Positions 1 through 10,469 of a DNA stretch of 64,000 nt are shown in pieces. Under the pieces are notes generated by a model. The model saw nothing but the letters and a program-made list of their open reading frames with translations. It searched no databases and was not told the origin of the DNA. The stretch is from Geitlerinema sp. PCC 7407. Its GTDB lineage: Bacteria; Cyanobacteriota; Cyanobacteriia; PCC-7407. The DNA is taken from NCBI RefSeq assembly GCF_000317045.1, contig NC_019703.1:3790934-3854933 (forward strand), read 5' to 3'. Position 1 is the first letter of the stretch; the number at the start of each line of letters is the position of its first letter. The position numbers and the translations under genes were made by a program.

Positions 1-307
1 AAAAAAAGCGATCGCCAAAGAACTGCCGCAAAAACGGATCGTCCATCATCGGATCGAGACTGCGGGTAATCGTCCGCTCGGTATCTAGCCGGACCACCGC
101 TGGCCCCACTTGATTCACGGCCGCGGCCACAAAGCTAGTGCTGCGGCTGATGGGCGTCGGACTACTTTCTGTCTCCAGGGGCGACGCCTGGGCCCCGGCC
201 CAAGGCCCCCCAGCCAAGGTCAGCAAGACACACAGTGCACTCACGACCAGACAGGCACCAAGCCGTCTCATCCAAGCAGGTTGGGGACGTTGGATTGGAA
301 ATCGCAT
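1..307 (-). CDS. HtrA/Deg-family serine protease, N-terminal part
   Basis: Only the first 102 codons lie in the window; the rest runs off the left edge. The start is the ATG at 307, with AAAGG about 11 bases upstream. The protein opens with a basic segment, then a hydrophobic stretch near residues 18 to 35 ending AGAQA, which reads as a signal peptide for export. The following block ([18 protein letters not shown], then [10 protein letters not shown]) matches the start of the trypsin-like domain in cyanobacterial HhoA, HhoB and HtrA proteases, which degrade damaged periplasmic or thylakoid-lumen proteins. The catalytic His, Asp and Ser lie beyond the window, so activity and exact paralog cannot be judged. 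Confidence 0.85.
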   Translation of the reverse strand, partial: MRFPIQRPQPAWMRRLGACLVVSALCVLLTLAGGPWAGAQASPLETESSPTPISRSTSFVAAAVNQVGPAVVRLDTERTITRSLDPMMDDPFLRQFFGDRFF

Positions 308-626
308 AGCATCAACCTTTCATTGATCCTTTCACACGTTCACAGGCAAGCGCTGCCTCAGAGATCGCTCCTGACGGGTTAAGCGGCTCTCCGCTGGGTG
401 GGCAAGCGCCAAATTCTCTGGGCGAAGCCGCAGAATCCATTGCTCTTTCGCTGGGTCCCAGATCCAAGCACGGTATCTTGCCCAAGACTTATCCCTTATT
501 TTGGCAGTTCCTGCGAAGTTTCTGGGGCAGGGGCTTGGTGGGCCGGGGTCCGGCTCTGCTACTTTTGCCACCGATGGGCCTGAGCAGTCTAGGGTAGGAT
601 GGACAGACGCTGCTCTAACCAACCCC
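308..626. other. Divergent intergenic region between protease gene and InrS-like gene
   Basis: This spacer should hold the promoters of both flanking genes. I see no convincing reading frame, no perfect long dyad and no clear consensus promoter pair. A metal-responsive operator for the downstream CsoR-family gene might be expected here, but I could not identify one with confidence. Confidence 0.5.
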
Positions 627-1031
627 ATGACCCGATCCCACGCCCACTCCCCGTCTCCGCTGTCTTCCGGCGATCGCCAACCGAGTGAGCGATCCCACAG
701 CCACGATCCAGCCGATCATCTGGCAGATGAACCGGGCGATCGCGGCCTTCACCATGCCCACGTCCACAGCGAAGAGTCTCTGCGGCTGGTTATCAACCGC
801 CTCTCGCGGATCGAAGGGCATATCCGGGGCGTCAAGACCATGGTGCAAGAGAGTCGCCCTTGCCCCGACGTTTTGGTCCAGATTGCTGCGGTCCGAGGAG
901 CCCTCGATCGCGTAGCGCGCCTCATTCTAGACGAGCACCTCACCGAGTGCATCGCTCGGGCCGCCGAAGAGGGCAACATCGACGTTGAAATCGCCGAGCT
1001 CAAATCCGCCTTGGATCGATTTCTACCTTAA
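627..1031 (+). CDS. inrS: CsoR/RcnR-family metal-sensing repressor, InrS-like
   Basis: Protein of 134 residues. The first ~47 residues are disordered and His-rich (HAH, HSHD, HHAHVH). The remainder is the all-helical CsoR/RcnR/FrmR DNA-binding fold, with RLSRIEGHIRG near residue 58 and a C-terminal LKSALDRFLP. Candidate metal ligands are His47, Cys79, His104 and Cys108. Their spacing (32, 25, 4) equals that of His21, Cys53, His78 and Cys82, which I recall for the Synechocystis nickel sensor InrS. Known InrS represses a nickel exporter until nickel binds. No exporter is adjacent here, so the target is unknown. The open frame extends upstream to 501, but ATG 627 is preferred because the extension has no family character. 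Confidence 0.82.
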   Translation: MTRSHAHSPSPLSSGDRQPSERSHSHDPADHLADEPGDRGLHHAHVHSEESLRLVINRLSRIEGHIRGVKTMVQESRPCPDVLVQIAAVRGALDRVARLILDEHLTECIARAAEEGNIDVEIAELKSALDRFLP

Positions 1032-1439
1032 GTTTCATTTGCTACCAGCGATAACAGAGGACATACTAGGAGCGGACAAGCTAAGTACAGTCCTCTAAAG
1101 CGCTGTGCCATTTGGCTTCTCGCAGGGCTCCAGAGCAGACCTTCGATCGCCTCAAGCCCCGATTGGATGCTCTCGAGGCCGTGATCTAGAGGAACCCTAC
1201 TTGAGAGCTGACACAGCCGAACCTCCAAGTCCAGGGACCGCTAACTGCTTCCTGCGCTTTCCTGACAAAGGCAGCCGTCCTCTCGTAGAGCTCACGGAAG
1301 GTGCTAAGTCGGGAAAGAAACACCTTCGTCACGGTGCCTTTTGAGGCTCCCTGCCGCAGGACAGATTCTTGTCGTCGCTCGACTCTACTATGCTGGATCC
1401 GAGCCGCTTCGCATTCTCTAGCTCCGCGTGCGTTGTCGA
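1032..1439. other. Intergenic region without recognisable genes
   Basis: No credible coding frame. A 7-base inverted repeat (AGAGGAC and GTCCTCT, about 1054 to 1098) lies shortly after the InrS-like gene and could be a weak hairpin, but no T-run follows. The remainder is the presumed leader of the histidine kinase gene; no consensus promoter was identified. Confidence 0.4.
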
Positions 1440-4400
1440 ATGTCTCGAGATTTTTTTTCTCCCCCTATTTGGTTTCGTCGCACCTGGATTCCCTATCTTG
1501 CTCTTGCAACCGCTCTGAGTTTGACGTTCACGGTGGCACTCTACAGTGCACGGGTTACCGAAGCCCGAGAGCAGTTGCGCTTTGAGAGTCATGTCCGCCG
1601 GACCAAGCGAGATATTTCAGCCCGCATGGATACCTATATTGCGCTGCTGCGGGGCACGAGCGGTCTCTTTGCTGCCAGCAATGACGTCAGTCTGAGGCGC
1701 TTTCAGGCTTACATCAATCAGCTTGATCTGGGGCGCTATTACGAAGGCATTCAGGGAATTGGATTTTCTCAGCGAGTGGCGCCCGCTGAGCGAGAGGGTC
1801 TGGTGCGTCGGCTGCGCAGCGAGTTCGCCAGCGGGCTGGCCAGCGATCTCGCCAGCACGTTCGCCATTACTCCCGCCTATGAGCGAGATGAGTATCACGT
1901 CATTGTGTACCTTGAGCCGCTCGATGAGCGCAATCGGGCGGCTTTGGGCTATGACATGTTCACGGATAAGACGCGGCGGTTTGCGATGGAGCAGGCCCGA
2001 GATTTTGGGGAGCCGAGGGCGTCGGGCATCGTGACGCTGATGCAGGAAATTGACGGCAACCCTCAGGCTGGTTTTTTGCTGTACATGCCGGTGTATGAGC
2101 GCAGCATTACCCCGGCGACGGTGGAGGCTCGGCGGGCGGCGCTGCGGGGGTTTGTGTATAGTCCTTTCCGCGCTACGGATTTATTTCAGGGGCTCTTTAG
2201 CGATCGCCAGTCCTATGTGGACTTTCGGATCTACGACGGGGACGCCAAGAACAAAGCGGCGCTGCTGTATCAGTCTTCAAAAGAGTGGGATGAGGGGCGG
2301 GCCAAGCGCAGCAAGACAGAAACGCTCATGGTGGCGGGTCGCCAGTGGCAGCTCGTTTTTCAGCCGCGGCCTGAGCTGGATATTGCGTCTGGGCGGATTT
2401 TCACGACCTATGTGGCGATCAGCGGGGTGCTGGGCAGCTTGATTTTGTTCGGGGTGCTGCGATCGCAGGTCAAGGCGCGGCTGCTGGCGGAGAAGGTGGC
2501 CAGTGAGCTGCAACAGTCCCAAACGGCCCTAGAGCAGAGCGAATCACGCCTGCGCTGCTTGGTCGAGGCCAATATCATTGGCATCATTACCAAGGAAATG
2601 AATGGCCGCATTCTGGAGGCCAATGACGCTTTTTTGCGGATTGCTGGCTATTCGCGGGAGGATGTGCAGGCGGGGCGGGTAAACTGGCTGACGATCACGC
2701 CGCCGGAGTACCGCGATCTCGATCAGCAGGCGATCGCCGCCCTCAACACCATCGGCAGCCATCCTCCCTACGAGAAGGAATACATCCGCAAGGATGGCCA
2801 GCGGGTGCCGGTTTTGGTGGGTACGGCCCGCATCGACCAGGGCGTCGGCGTCAGCTTCTTGATCGACCTGAGCAACCAAAAGCTGGCGGAGCAGTCTTTG
2901 CAGGCCTCAGAGCACCGTTTCCGGACGGTGATCGAGCAGTCGCCCCTGGGAATGCAAATCCTGTCGCCCAGCGGCGAGACGCTCCAGGTCAACCACGCCT
3001 GGGAGCAGCTTTGGGGCTTGAAGCTCTCAGATTTGGCAGGCTACAGCCTGCTGCAAGACCCGGTTCTGGAGGGCACCGGGGTATTGCCCTATCTGGAGCG
3101 CGCTTTTGCGGGAGAGGCGATCGCCCTGCCCGCCCAGCAGTACGACCCCCACGAAGCTTTTCCCCATGTGCCCGAGCGAGACATCGCCCGACCTTGGGTC
3201 CAGATCTACGCTTACCCTGTGCTGAACGAGGCCCAGGAGCTCCAGCAGGTCGTGCTGGTCCATGAGGACATCACCGAGCGCGTCCAGGCAGAAGAAGCCC
3301 TGCGCCAGAGCGAAGAGCACTTCCGCAAGCTGACGGAGAAGGTCCGGGCGATTCCCTGGGAGTCGGACGTGACCATGGAGCAGTTTAGCTATGTCGGTCC
3401 CCAGAGTCTTGAGATTTTGGGCTATGCGCCCGAGGCGTGGTACATCCCCGGCTTTTGGCAGGATCATCTGCACAGCGAAGATCGGGGGTGGGTTCTAGAG
3501 CGCTGCACGACCCAGGCCAAAACTCAGGATTTCTTTGAGCTGGAATACCGCATCGTGGGGGCTGACGATCGCACGATCTGGGTCTATGACACGGTGAGCG
3601 TGCTGCAAGATGGCGATCGCCGGCGGGTGCGGGGACTGATGATCGACATCACCGAGCGCAAGCAGGTCGAGAGCTCCCGCGAGCAGCTCCTGCGCCAAGA
3701 GCAGGCCGCCCGCGCCGAGGCAGAGGCCACCAACCGGATGAAAGACGAATTTTTGGCCACGCTGTCCCACGAGCTGCGCACCCCCCTCAACGCCATTCAG
3801 GGATGGACGCAGATGCTGCGCACGCGCCGACTGGACGAAACCATGACCAGTCGCGCCCTGGAGACCATCCACCGCAACACGCGATCGCTCACCCAGCTGA
3901 TTGAGGACCTGCTCGACGTCTCGCGCATCATCACCGGCAAGCTCAGCCTGACCCTTTATCCGCTGATGATCACCCCGGTCGTGGAGGCCGCCATCGAAAG
4001 CATCCGGCCCGCCGCCGACGCCAAAAATATCGAGATTCTGACGGATTTTGACCCGCTGACCGAGCCCGTTCGCGGCGACGTCAACCGCCTCCGGCAAATC
4101 TTGTGGAACCTGCTGTCCAACGCCGTCAAGTTCACGCCCCAAGGCGGCCAAATTTGGATCGCCATCACCCTCGAGCGCCGTCAAGTTTGCGTCCATATCC
4201 GAGATACGGGCCAAGGCATCAGCGCCGAATTTTTGCCCTTTATTTTTGAGCGATTCCGCCAAGCAGATAGCTCCATCACCCGCTCTCAGAGCGGCCTGGG
4301 TCTGGGCCTGTCCATTGTGCGGCACCTCGTCGAGCTCCACGGCGGCACTGTCCAGGCCGAAAGCGCCGGGCCTAACTGCGGCGCTACGTTCACGGTGCGG

Positions 4401-4877
4401 CTTCCCCTCGCGCGCCCCGATCGCGACCCAACCCCGGACAATCTCGGCATCGAGGACTCCCCGGCGATCGCCCAGCCGCTGCAGCCTTTCCGGATTCTGG
4501 TAGTTGAGAACGACCCCGATATTCGCGAACTGCTGACCACGATTTTGGAGCAGGCGGGCGCTGAGGTCAAAGCCGTTGCTGACTGCGCAGTCGCCCTGGA
4601 CTTGATCGAGCCGTTTCAGCCCAGCGCCATCATCAGCGAGATGACCGGTGCCGAGGAAAATGGTCGCGGCCTAGTCAACTGGCTCAAAGCCTCAGACTCT
4701 AGCCACAGCAACATTCCAGCGATCGCCCTCACCGCCTACGATCGCGCCGAAGACCGGACCCAAGCGCTCCAGGCGGGCTTTCAGCAGCACGTCGCCAAAC
4801 CCGTCAACCCCAGCGAATTGGTCACCGTTGTGGCAGAGCTGTGTCGGCAGTGGCGCAAAAACCACAGCCAAAGCTGA
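1440..4877 (+). CDS. Hybrid sensor histidine kinase: CHASE, three PAS, HisKA, ATPase, receiver
   Basis: Protein of 1145 residues from ATG 1440 (GTG 1428 is an in-frame alternative). A membrane segment near residues 14 to 36 is followed by an extracytoplasmic CHASE-type sensor (about 75 to 240) and a second membrane segment near 320 to 342. Three PAS domains follow (about 370-485, 493-615, 627-745). The HisKA domain has SHELRTPL with His777, and the ATPase domain has NLLSNAVKF, DTGQGIS and GLGLGLSIV. A C-terminal receiver domain starts near 1017 (ILVVENDPDI). Its expected phospho-acceptor Asp appears to be Glu1067 (ISEMTG), while the conserved Thr and Lys (ALTA, AKP) remain, so phosphotransfer within the receiver is doubtful. 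CHASE domains sense small ligands; the ligand here is unknown. No response regulator is adjacent. Confidence 0.93.
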   Translation: MSRDFFSPPIWFRRTWIPYLALATALSLTFTVALYSARVTEAREQLRFESHVRRTKRDISARMDTYIALLRGTSGLFAASNDVSLRRFQAYINQLDLGRYYEGIQGIGFSQRVAPAEREGLVRRLRSEFASGLASDLASTFAITPAYERDEYHVIVYLEPLDERNRAALGYDMFTDKTRRFAMEQARDFGEPRASGIVTLMQEIDGNPQAGFLLYMPVYERSITPATVEARRAALRGFVYSPFRATDLFQGLFSDRQSYVDFRIYDGDAKNKAALLYQSSKEWDEGRAKRSKTETLMVAGRQWQLVFQPRPELDIASGRIFTTYVAISGVLGSLILFGVLRSQVKARLLAEKVASELQQSQTALEQSESRLRCLVEANIIGIITKEMNGRILEANDAFLRIAGYSREDVQAGRVNWLTITPPEYRDLDQQAIAALNTIGSHPPYEKEYIRKDGQRVPVLVGTARIDQGVGVSFLIDLSNQKLAEQSLQASEHRFRTVIEQSPLGMQILSPSGETLQVNHAWEQLWGLKLSDLAGYSLLQDPVLEGTGVLPYLERAFAGEAIALPAQQYDPHEAFPHVPERDIARPWVQIYAYPVLNEAQELQQVVLVHEDITERVQAEEALRQSEEHFRKLTEKVRAIPWESDVTMEQFSYVGPQSLEILGYAPEAWYIPGFWQDHLHSEDRGWVLERCTTQAKTQDFFELEYRIVGADDRTIWVYDTVSVLQDGDRRRVRGLMIDITERKQVESSREQLLRQEQAARAEAEATNRMKDEFLATLSHELRTPLNAIQGWTQMLRTRRLDETMTSRALETIHRNTRSLTQLIEDLLDVSRIITGKLSLTLYPLMITPVVEAAIESIRPAADAKNIEILTDFDPLTEPVRGDVNRLRQILWNLLSNAVKFTPQGGQIWIAITLERRQVCVHIRDTGQGISAEFLPFIFERFRQADSSITRSQSGLGLGLSIVRHLVELHGGTVQAESAGPNCGATFTVRLPLARPDRDPTPDNLGIEDSPAIAQPLQPFRILVVENDPDIRELLTTILEQAGAEVKAVADCAVALDLIEPFQPSAIISEMTGAEENGRGLVNWLKASDSSHSNIPAIALTAYDRAEDRTQALQAGFQQHVAKPVNPSELVTVVAELCRQWRKNHSQS

Positions 4878-5248
4878 GAGGCAGGGCCGTCCGTCAGCTG
4901 GGCTTTCAGCGCAGCCCCTTGTAGAGGGTCAGTTTGGCCCCGCGCCAATTCGGTGCTTAAGAAAGATTTCCAACTCTGTAACGCTGTGCAATCTTTTATT
5001 AAAGACTCCAACAAGAGATTGCAAGATGCAGAGAAGTAATGCCTTTTTATCTAATGTATAAAAAGACACTCCACAACCCGAGTCTACTTTTTGTATTCTG
5101 AGTACATCGAAAAGCTGCCGATCCCAAAAGGCGATCGCACTTTTCAGCAAGACTTAACGCAGCCATTTTTCTATGGCTCACAACCATTTTCCATGACTTC
5201 TGCGGTTCCTTCCATCGTCACCCTGCCTCGAGTGCGCCCTTAAATCTC
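4878..5248. other. Intergenic region between kinase gene and small hypothetical gene
   Basis: No credible gene. A short hairpin (GGGCT, AGCCC) sits about 4909 to 4927, just after the kinase stop, but lacks a T-run. The middle (about 4965 to 5090) is markedly A+T-rich compared with the surroundings and probably contains the promoter of the next gene. Confidence 0.4.
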
Positions 5249-5524
5249 ATGCTGCCATCCCTCATTCACGAACAGTTGCTTCAGCCTTTCAATTTCTACA
5301 ACGGTAGCAACGTTTACCAAGGAATGAGTCATCAAGGCAGACTCTACAAACTCCTTCACACCTTTAGCGTGAGCGATCGCCCCAAGTCCTACGCCCGGGG
5401 CTGCGAGCTGTCCTACCAGGGCTTCCAGGTCGTCATCAGCGTCTCGCTGCGGCAGTACAAGGTCTGGGTCAACGTTGCCGCTGACCTGACCCCAGAAGCA
5501 ACGCTCCTCCAGAAATCTGCCTAG
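5249..5524 (+). CDS. Conserved cyanobacterial small protein of unknown function
   Basis: A 91-residue soluble protein with no signal peptide, membrane segment or cysteine pair beyond a single Cys. Motifs such as YNGSNVYQGMSHQG and SLRQYKVWV look like a compact conserved domain, and I recall similar short proteins in cyanobacteria without an assigned role. The gene is isolated, with 371 bases upstream. No ribosome-binding site is evident before ATG 5249. Composition (aromatic and polar residues evenly spaced, HIP1 inside the frame) supports a real gene. Function cannot be stated. Confidence 0.6.
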   Translation: MLPSLIHEQLLQPFNFYNGSNVYQGMSHQGRLYKLLHTFSVSDRPKSYARGCELSYQGFQVVISVSLRQYKVWVNVAADLTPEATLLQKSA

Positions 5525-5584
5525 GCAAGCAGCCCGCCCTGACCCGTGCCAGCCGGACTGCCAGCCTTCAGCGCGACCCCGGGT

Positions 5585-6682
5585 CTAGCGTCGACGGCCC
5601 GAGGAGCGGCTCGACGAACTGCTCGATGAACTGCTCGATCGCCGCGACGAGCTGCTGCTACTGCTGCTGCTGCCAAAACTCGATGAGCCCGACGATCGCC
5701 GGGGCGAGGACACTGAGCTGCTGCTCGATGAGCCCGATGACTTCTTCGGAGCAGACGTCGAGGAAGAACTGCCTGACCCTAGACGACTGGCGCCATAGCC
5801 CGAACCACTAGACTTCGTAGCGGTCGAGGAAGAGGGCGATCGCGGGGCCGGACTCGGCGTTGCGCGCGTCGTTGAGGAGGTCGATGGTGCCGGACTTGGC
5901 GTTGCGCGCGTCGTTGATGAAGCCGAGGATGTACTAGCAGGACTCGGGCTTGTCTTCACCGCCGCAGACGTCCCGCTTGGGCGCGCCGTCGTGCCAGAGG
6001 CCGCAGGGGTTGGCTTGATCTGCCCCGCCGTCCGAAACTGCGTCTTGCGGGCCGCAGGGGGTGCCGTTTGGTAGCGCTGCTCGTACTGCGTCACCGCCTG
6101 TTGATAGGTCTTGCCCGTACTGCCATAGCCCCGCAACACCCGGCCCGATGTGTAGGGCGGTGGCACATAGTACTGCGGATAGCCAATGTAGGTCGTCTCA
6201 AACTCCAGCTCCATGGGATACCAAGGCGTCGAAGCCTGCTGGACCATCACCACTTCGTTTTCGCCCGTTTGGGGGTTGGTCTGGTTTTGGGCCACGAAGT
6301 GGGTGTAGTCGATCTGAAAGTTCTCAGCCAGGTGGAGCACCGCCTGACCCGCCGCCATCTTCAGATAGGACTTGGTGCCGGCTTGCGCCTCAGCGGCTGA
6401 TAGCGGCGCCATTTGCAGGTTTTGGGTGCGGTACAGGCTTGGGTTCGCGTTCAGCAAAAAGAGCGTGTACTGGCCATCGGCATCGTTGTAGGACGCTTGC
6501 TGGACGGGGTACTGACCATCGGCCAGGGGAGCCATGGTCCGCACGATCGGGCTCGCAATCGGCGAGGGAGGAGCAACCTGAGCCGAGTAGTTGTCACAGG
6601 CAAGGGTCGTCCAGATCAGCGCGGTCCCGAGCAGCCAAGGGGTCGATCGACGAAGGACTGATCGCGGTGTGGGAGAAACCAT
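5585..6682 (-). CDS. Putative lipoprotein with Ser/Arg-rich low-complexity C-terminus
   Basis: Protein of 365 residues. A basic N-terminus and hydrophobic segment end in TLAC, with Cys29 as probable lipid-attachment site (a weak lipobox, since position -3 is Thr). Residues about 50 to 215 form a folded region rich in Tyr and Gln (YIGYPQYYVPPPY, QYEQRYQTAPP). The last ~130 residues are low complexity: Thr/Pro/Ala-rich with the unit STTRATPSPAP present twice, then long Ser runs broken by Arg, ending SSGRRR. Such a tail suggests a surface-exposed, flexible, basic segment that may bind polysaccharide or other polyanions; that is inference. The family is not recognised. Confidence 0.7.
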   Translation of the reverse strand: MVSPTPRSVLRRSTPWLLGTALIWTTLACDNYSAQVAPPSPIASPIVRTMAPLADGQYPVQQASYNDADGQYTLFLLNANPSLYRTQNLQMAPLSAAEAQAGTKSYLKMAAGQAVLHLAENFQIDYTHFVAQNQTNPQTGENEVVMVQQASTPWYPMELEFETTYIGYPQYYVPPPYTSGRVLRGYGSTGKTYQQAVTQYEQRYQTAPPAARKTQFRTAGQIKPTPAASGTTARPSGTSAAVKTSPSPASTSSASSTTRATPSPAPSTSSTTRATPSPAPRSPSSSTATKSSGSGYGASRLGSGSSSSTSAPKKSSGSSSSSSVSSPRRSSGSSSFGSSSSSSSSSRRSSSSSSSSSSRSSGRRR

Positions 6683-6807
6683 AGGTCAAAAAGCTTAGGT
6701 TTGGAGAAAAACAGCGGACCAAGCCCTCACCCAGGTGCAGTATCAGAAGGCCAAATCCGCCCAGAACACTGGGGCACAACAGACTCAGTCGTAGAATCGC
6801 AGCCGTT

Positions 6808-7407
6808 CTACAGGGGAATCAGTTCGGCAAAGTTGAGCAACAGCTGCTCATCGGTTAGGGCGTCGATGGGGCTCGCCGGAGACCAGTGAACCTGGATCGC
6901 CTCCAGCTGCTCTTGGTAGTGCAAGTTGATCAAGGCCCGCAGCCCTTCTGACAAGGCTCCCAAGCTGGCGAGGCTGGTCTCCAGCGCGGGCTCTTCGCCC
7001 CGGTAGGCAGCGGTGAGCATGACGACCAGATTGGGGGTGACGGGGGCAAAGAAATCGTCACTGCCGTCAGCGGCGGGGGGAATAACGTCGCTGAGATAGC
7101 GCTGGGCCGAGTCGCTAAAGAGGTCGTTGATGTACTGGCTGGCGTCGTTCTCTTCCCAGAAAACATCGCCTTCATTGGCAGCGGCACTCCAATAGGCATC
7201 TTGCTGGAGCAGGGTCTGACAAATCTCGACTAAACCTTGACCCAACACGTAGAGGTCTCCTTCGGCGTCGAGAGCCTGCTGTCCGGAGCGCTGCAAGACT
7301 TCAAACACTGGGGTGATGCCGGGGCCGGTTAGCTGAACCATGAGGCGACAACCCACAAACCGGGTGCGGCCTCGAAATTGATTGAAGCGATCGCGAATAG
7401 AGCTCAT
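6808..7407 (-). CDS. Conserved cyanobacterial hypothetical protein
   Basis: A 199-residue, acidic, cytoplasmic-looking protein. The N-terminus SSIRDRFNQFRGRTRF is basic; the remainder is mostly helical and acidic, with GEGDLY-type and DSAQRYLSDV segments. There is no signal peptide, membrane helix or catalytic motif that I recognise. I recall similar sequences only from cyanobacteria. It lies downstream of acs on the same strand but is separated from it by a likely terminator (7521..7554), so it is probably transcribed on its own. Confidence 0.65.
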   Translation of the reverse strand: MSSIRDRFNQFRGRTRFVGCRLMVQLTGPGITPVFEVLQRSGQQALDAEGDLYVLGQGLVEICQTLLQQDAYWSAAANEGDVFWEENDASQYINDLFSDSAQRYLSDVIPPAADGSDDFFAPVTPNLVVMLTAAYRGEEPALETSLASLGALSEGLRALINLHYQEQLEAIQVHWSPASPIDALTDEQLLLNFAELIPL

Positions 7408-7520
7408 GAACTCTCGAGCGGTGGGTGGTGAAGCGTCTCCCTAGAGCCAGGGTAACGCCCTTCACCAGAGAAAACACGAGCTGAGCCCAGGGTTCCTGAA
7501 ATAGCCCAGAAAATACACAA

Positions 7521-7554
7521 GGGAGAGGAACTGGCTTTCGCCAATTTCTCTCCC
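7521..7554 (-). terminator. Likely terminator of acs
   Basis: An imperfect hairpin: GGGAGAG pairs with CTCTCCC, and the inner TGGC pairs with GCCA around a TTTC loop. Read on the minus strand it follows the acs stop by about 50 bases and is followed by TTGTGTATTTT, which fits a rho-independent terminator. Confidence 0.6.
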
Positions 7555-7603
7555 CCCAAGGGCCTTCAAAAATCGTTAGGTTGCTGGGCTAGCGGGCCGC
7601 TTT

Positions 7604-9574
<1,971 letters not shown>

Positions 9575-9722
9575 AGTGCGTCAACTGATAAAAAGAGAAG
9601 CGCCAGGGTTCCAGATCGTCACCCAACGCCCAGAGTGGTTCTCCCAAAACCATACTGCCTTGGCGAGCGCTTCGGCGATCGCTTCTTCTGGTTTCGCTTT
9701 GCGCTTGTTGTGTCCCCGCGTC

Positions 9723-10307
9723 CTAGCGGCCCATCTGGCGCTTGAGATCATCGAGCTCTGCCTGAGCTTCCCAGCGCCGAAACTGCTCATCCAGCGGGTC
9801 CGCCCCCCCCGAAAAGCTCGAACTCGCCCCTTGATTCCAGCCCGTCGTCGCATAGGGAGCCGACTGGGCGCTGCTGGCGGCCCGCGCCGCCGCCTCGGCC
9901 TCAACCGCTTTGGCCCGAACCTCTTGGCGCCGCGCCTGGATTTGCTTTTGCAGCTCACGCGCCTTCTGGATTCGCGCATTCACTCCCTGCATCTGGCCCC
10001 AGAGCTGATTGCCCTGCCGCAGCAGCGACGCTTCCCGCTCCTGGGCAGGCTGCACCAGATCCCAGCGGTTGGCCTGCTTGGCCTTCTCAATGCGGATATG
10101 CCAGCGCTGAATCTCCTGCGCCGTCTCCAAGATTTGCTCTTCTAGGCGCTTGTGCTGGAGCTGAAAGTCAGCGACGAGCTTGAGCGTGTCCTCTTCCTGC
10201 TCCCGCAGCTGCTCCTCGAGAGCCTGAAGCTCCAAATGGGGATTGCTGCGCAAAAATTCTTCTAGACGCGTTTCGAGAAATTGGCTGAATTCGTCAAAGA
10301 GGCCCAT
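9723..10307 (-). CDS. TIGR04376-type coiled-coil protein
   Basis: Protein of 194 residues from ATG 10307, which has AGGAG about 8 bases upstream; the open frame runs to 10406 but the extension lacks family character. The N-terminus MGLFDEFSQFLETRLEEFLRS followed by ELQALEEQLREQEEDT matches what I recall of the cyanobacterial TIGR04376 family. Residues about 25 to 140 are strongly heptad-like, with many Glu, Gln, Lys and Arg, indicating a long coiled coil. The C-terminal part is Ala/Ser-rich and ends in LDDLKRQMGR. No enzymatic motif is present; a structural or scaffold role is possible but not shown. Confidence 0.75.
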   Translation of the reverse strand: MGLFDEFSQFLETRLEEFLRSNPHLELQALEEQLREQEEDTLKLVADFQLQHKRLEEQILETAQEIQRWHIRIEKAKQANRWDLVQPAQEREASLLRQGNQLWGQMQGVNARIQKARELQKQIQARRQEVRAKAVEAEAAARAASSAQSAPYATTGWNQGASSSFSGGADPLDEQFRRWEAQAELDDLKRQMGR

Positions 10308-10469
10308 GCCCAGAACTCCTGGCAGCGAAACATCCCACGGCATCGGGAGACCCTGAGGTCCCCTACCACTACCCACGATGCCATAACCACAGATTTTAAG
10401 GCCCACCGAAAGCCTAGGGGCGATCGACCCCGCAGCGGACCTGCCTAGACAACCCTAGGCTCTAGTCGC

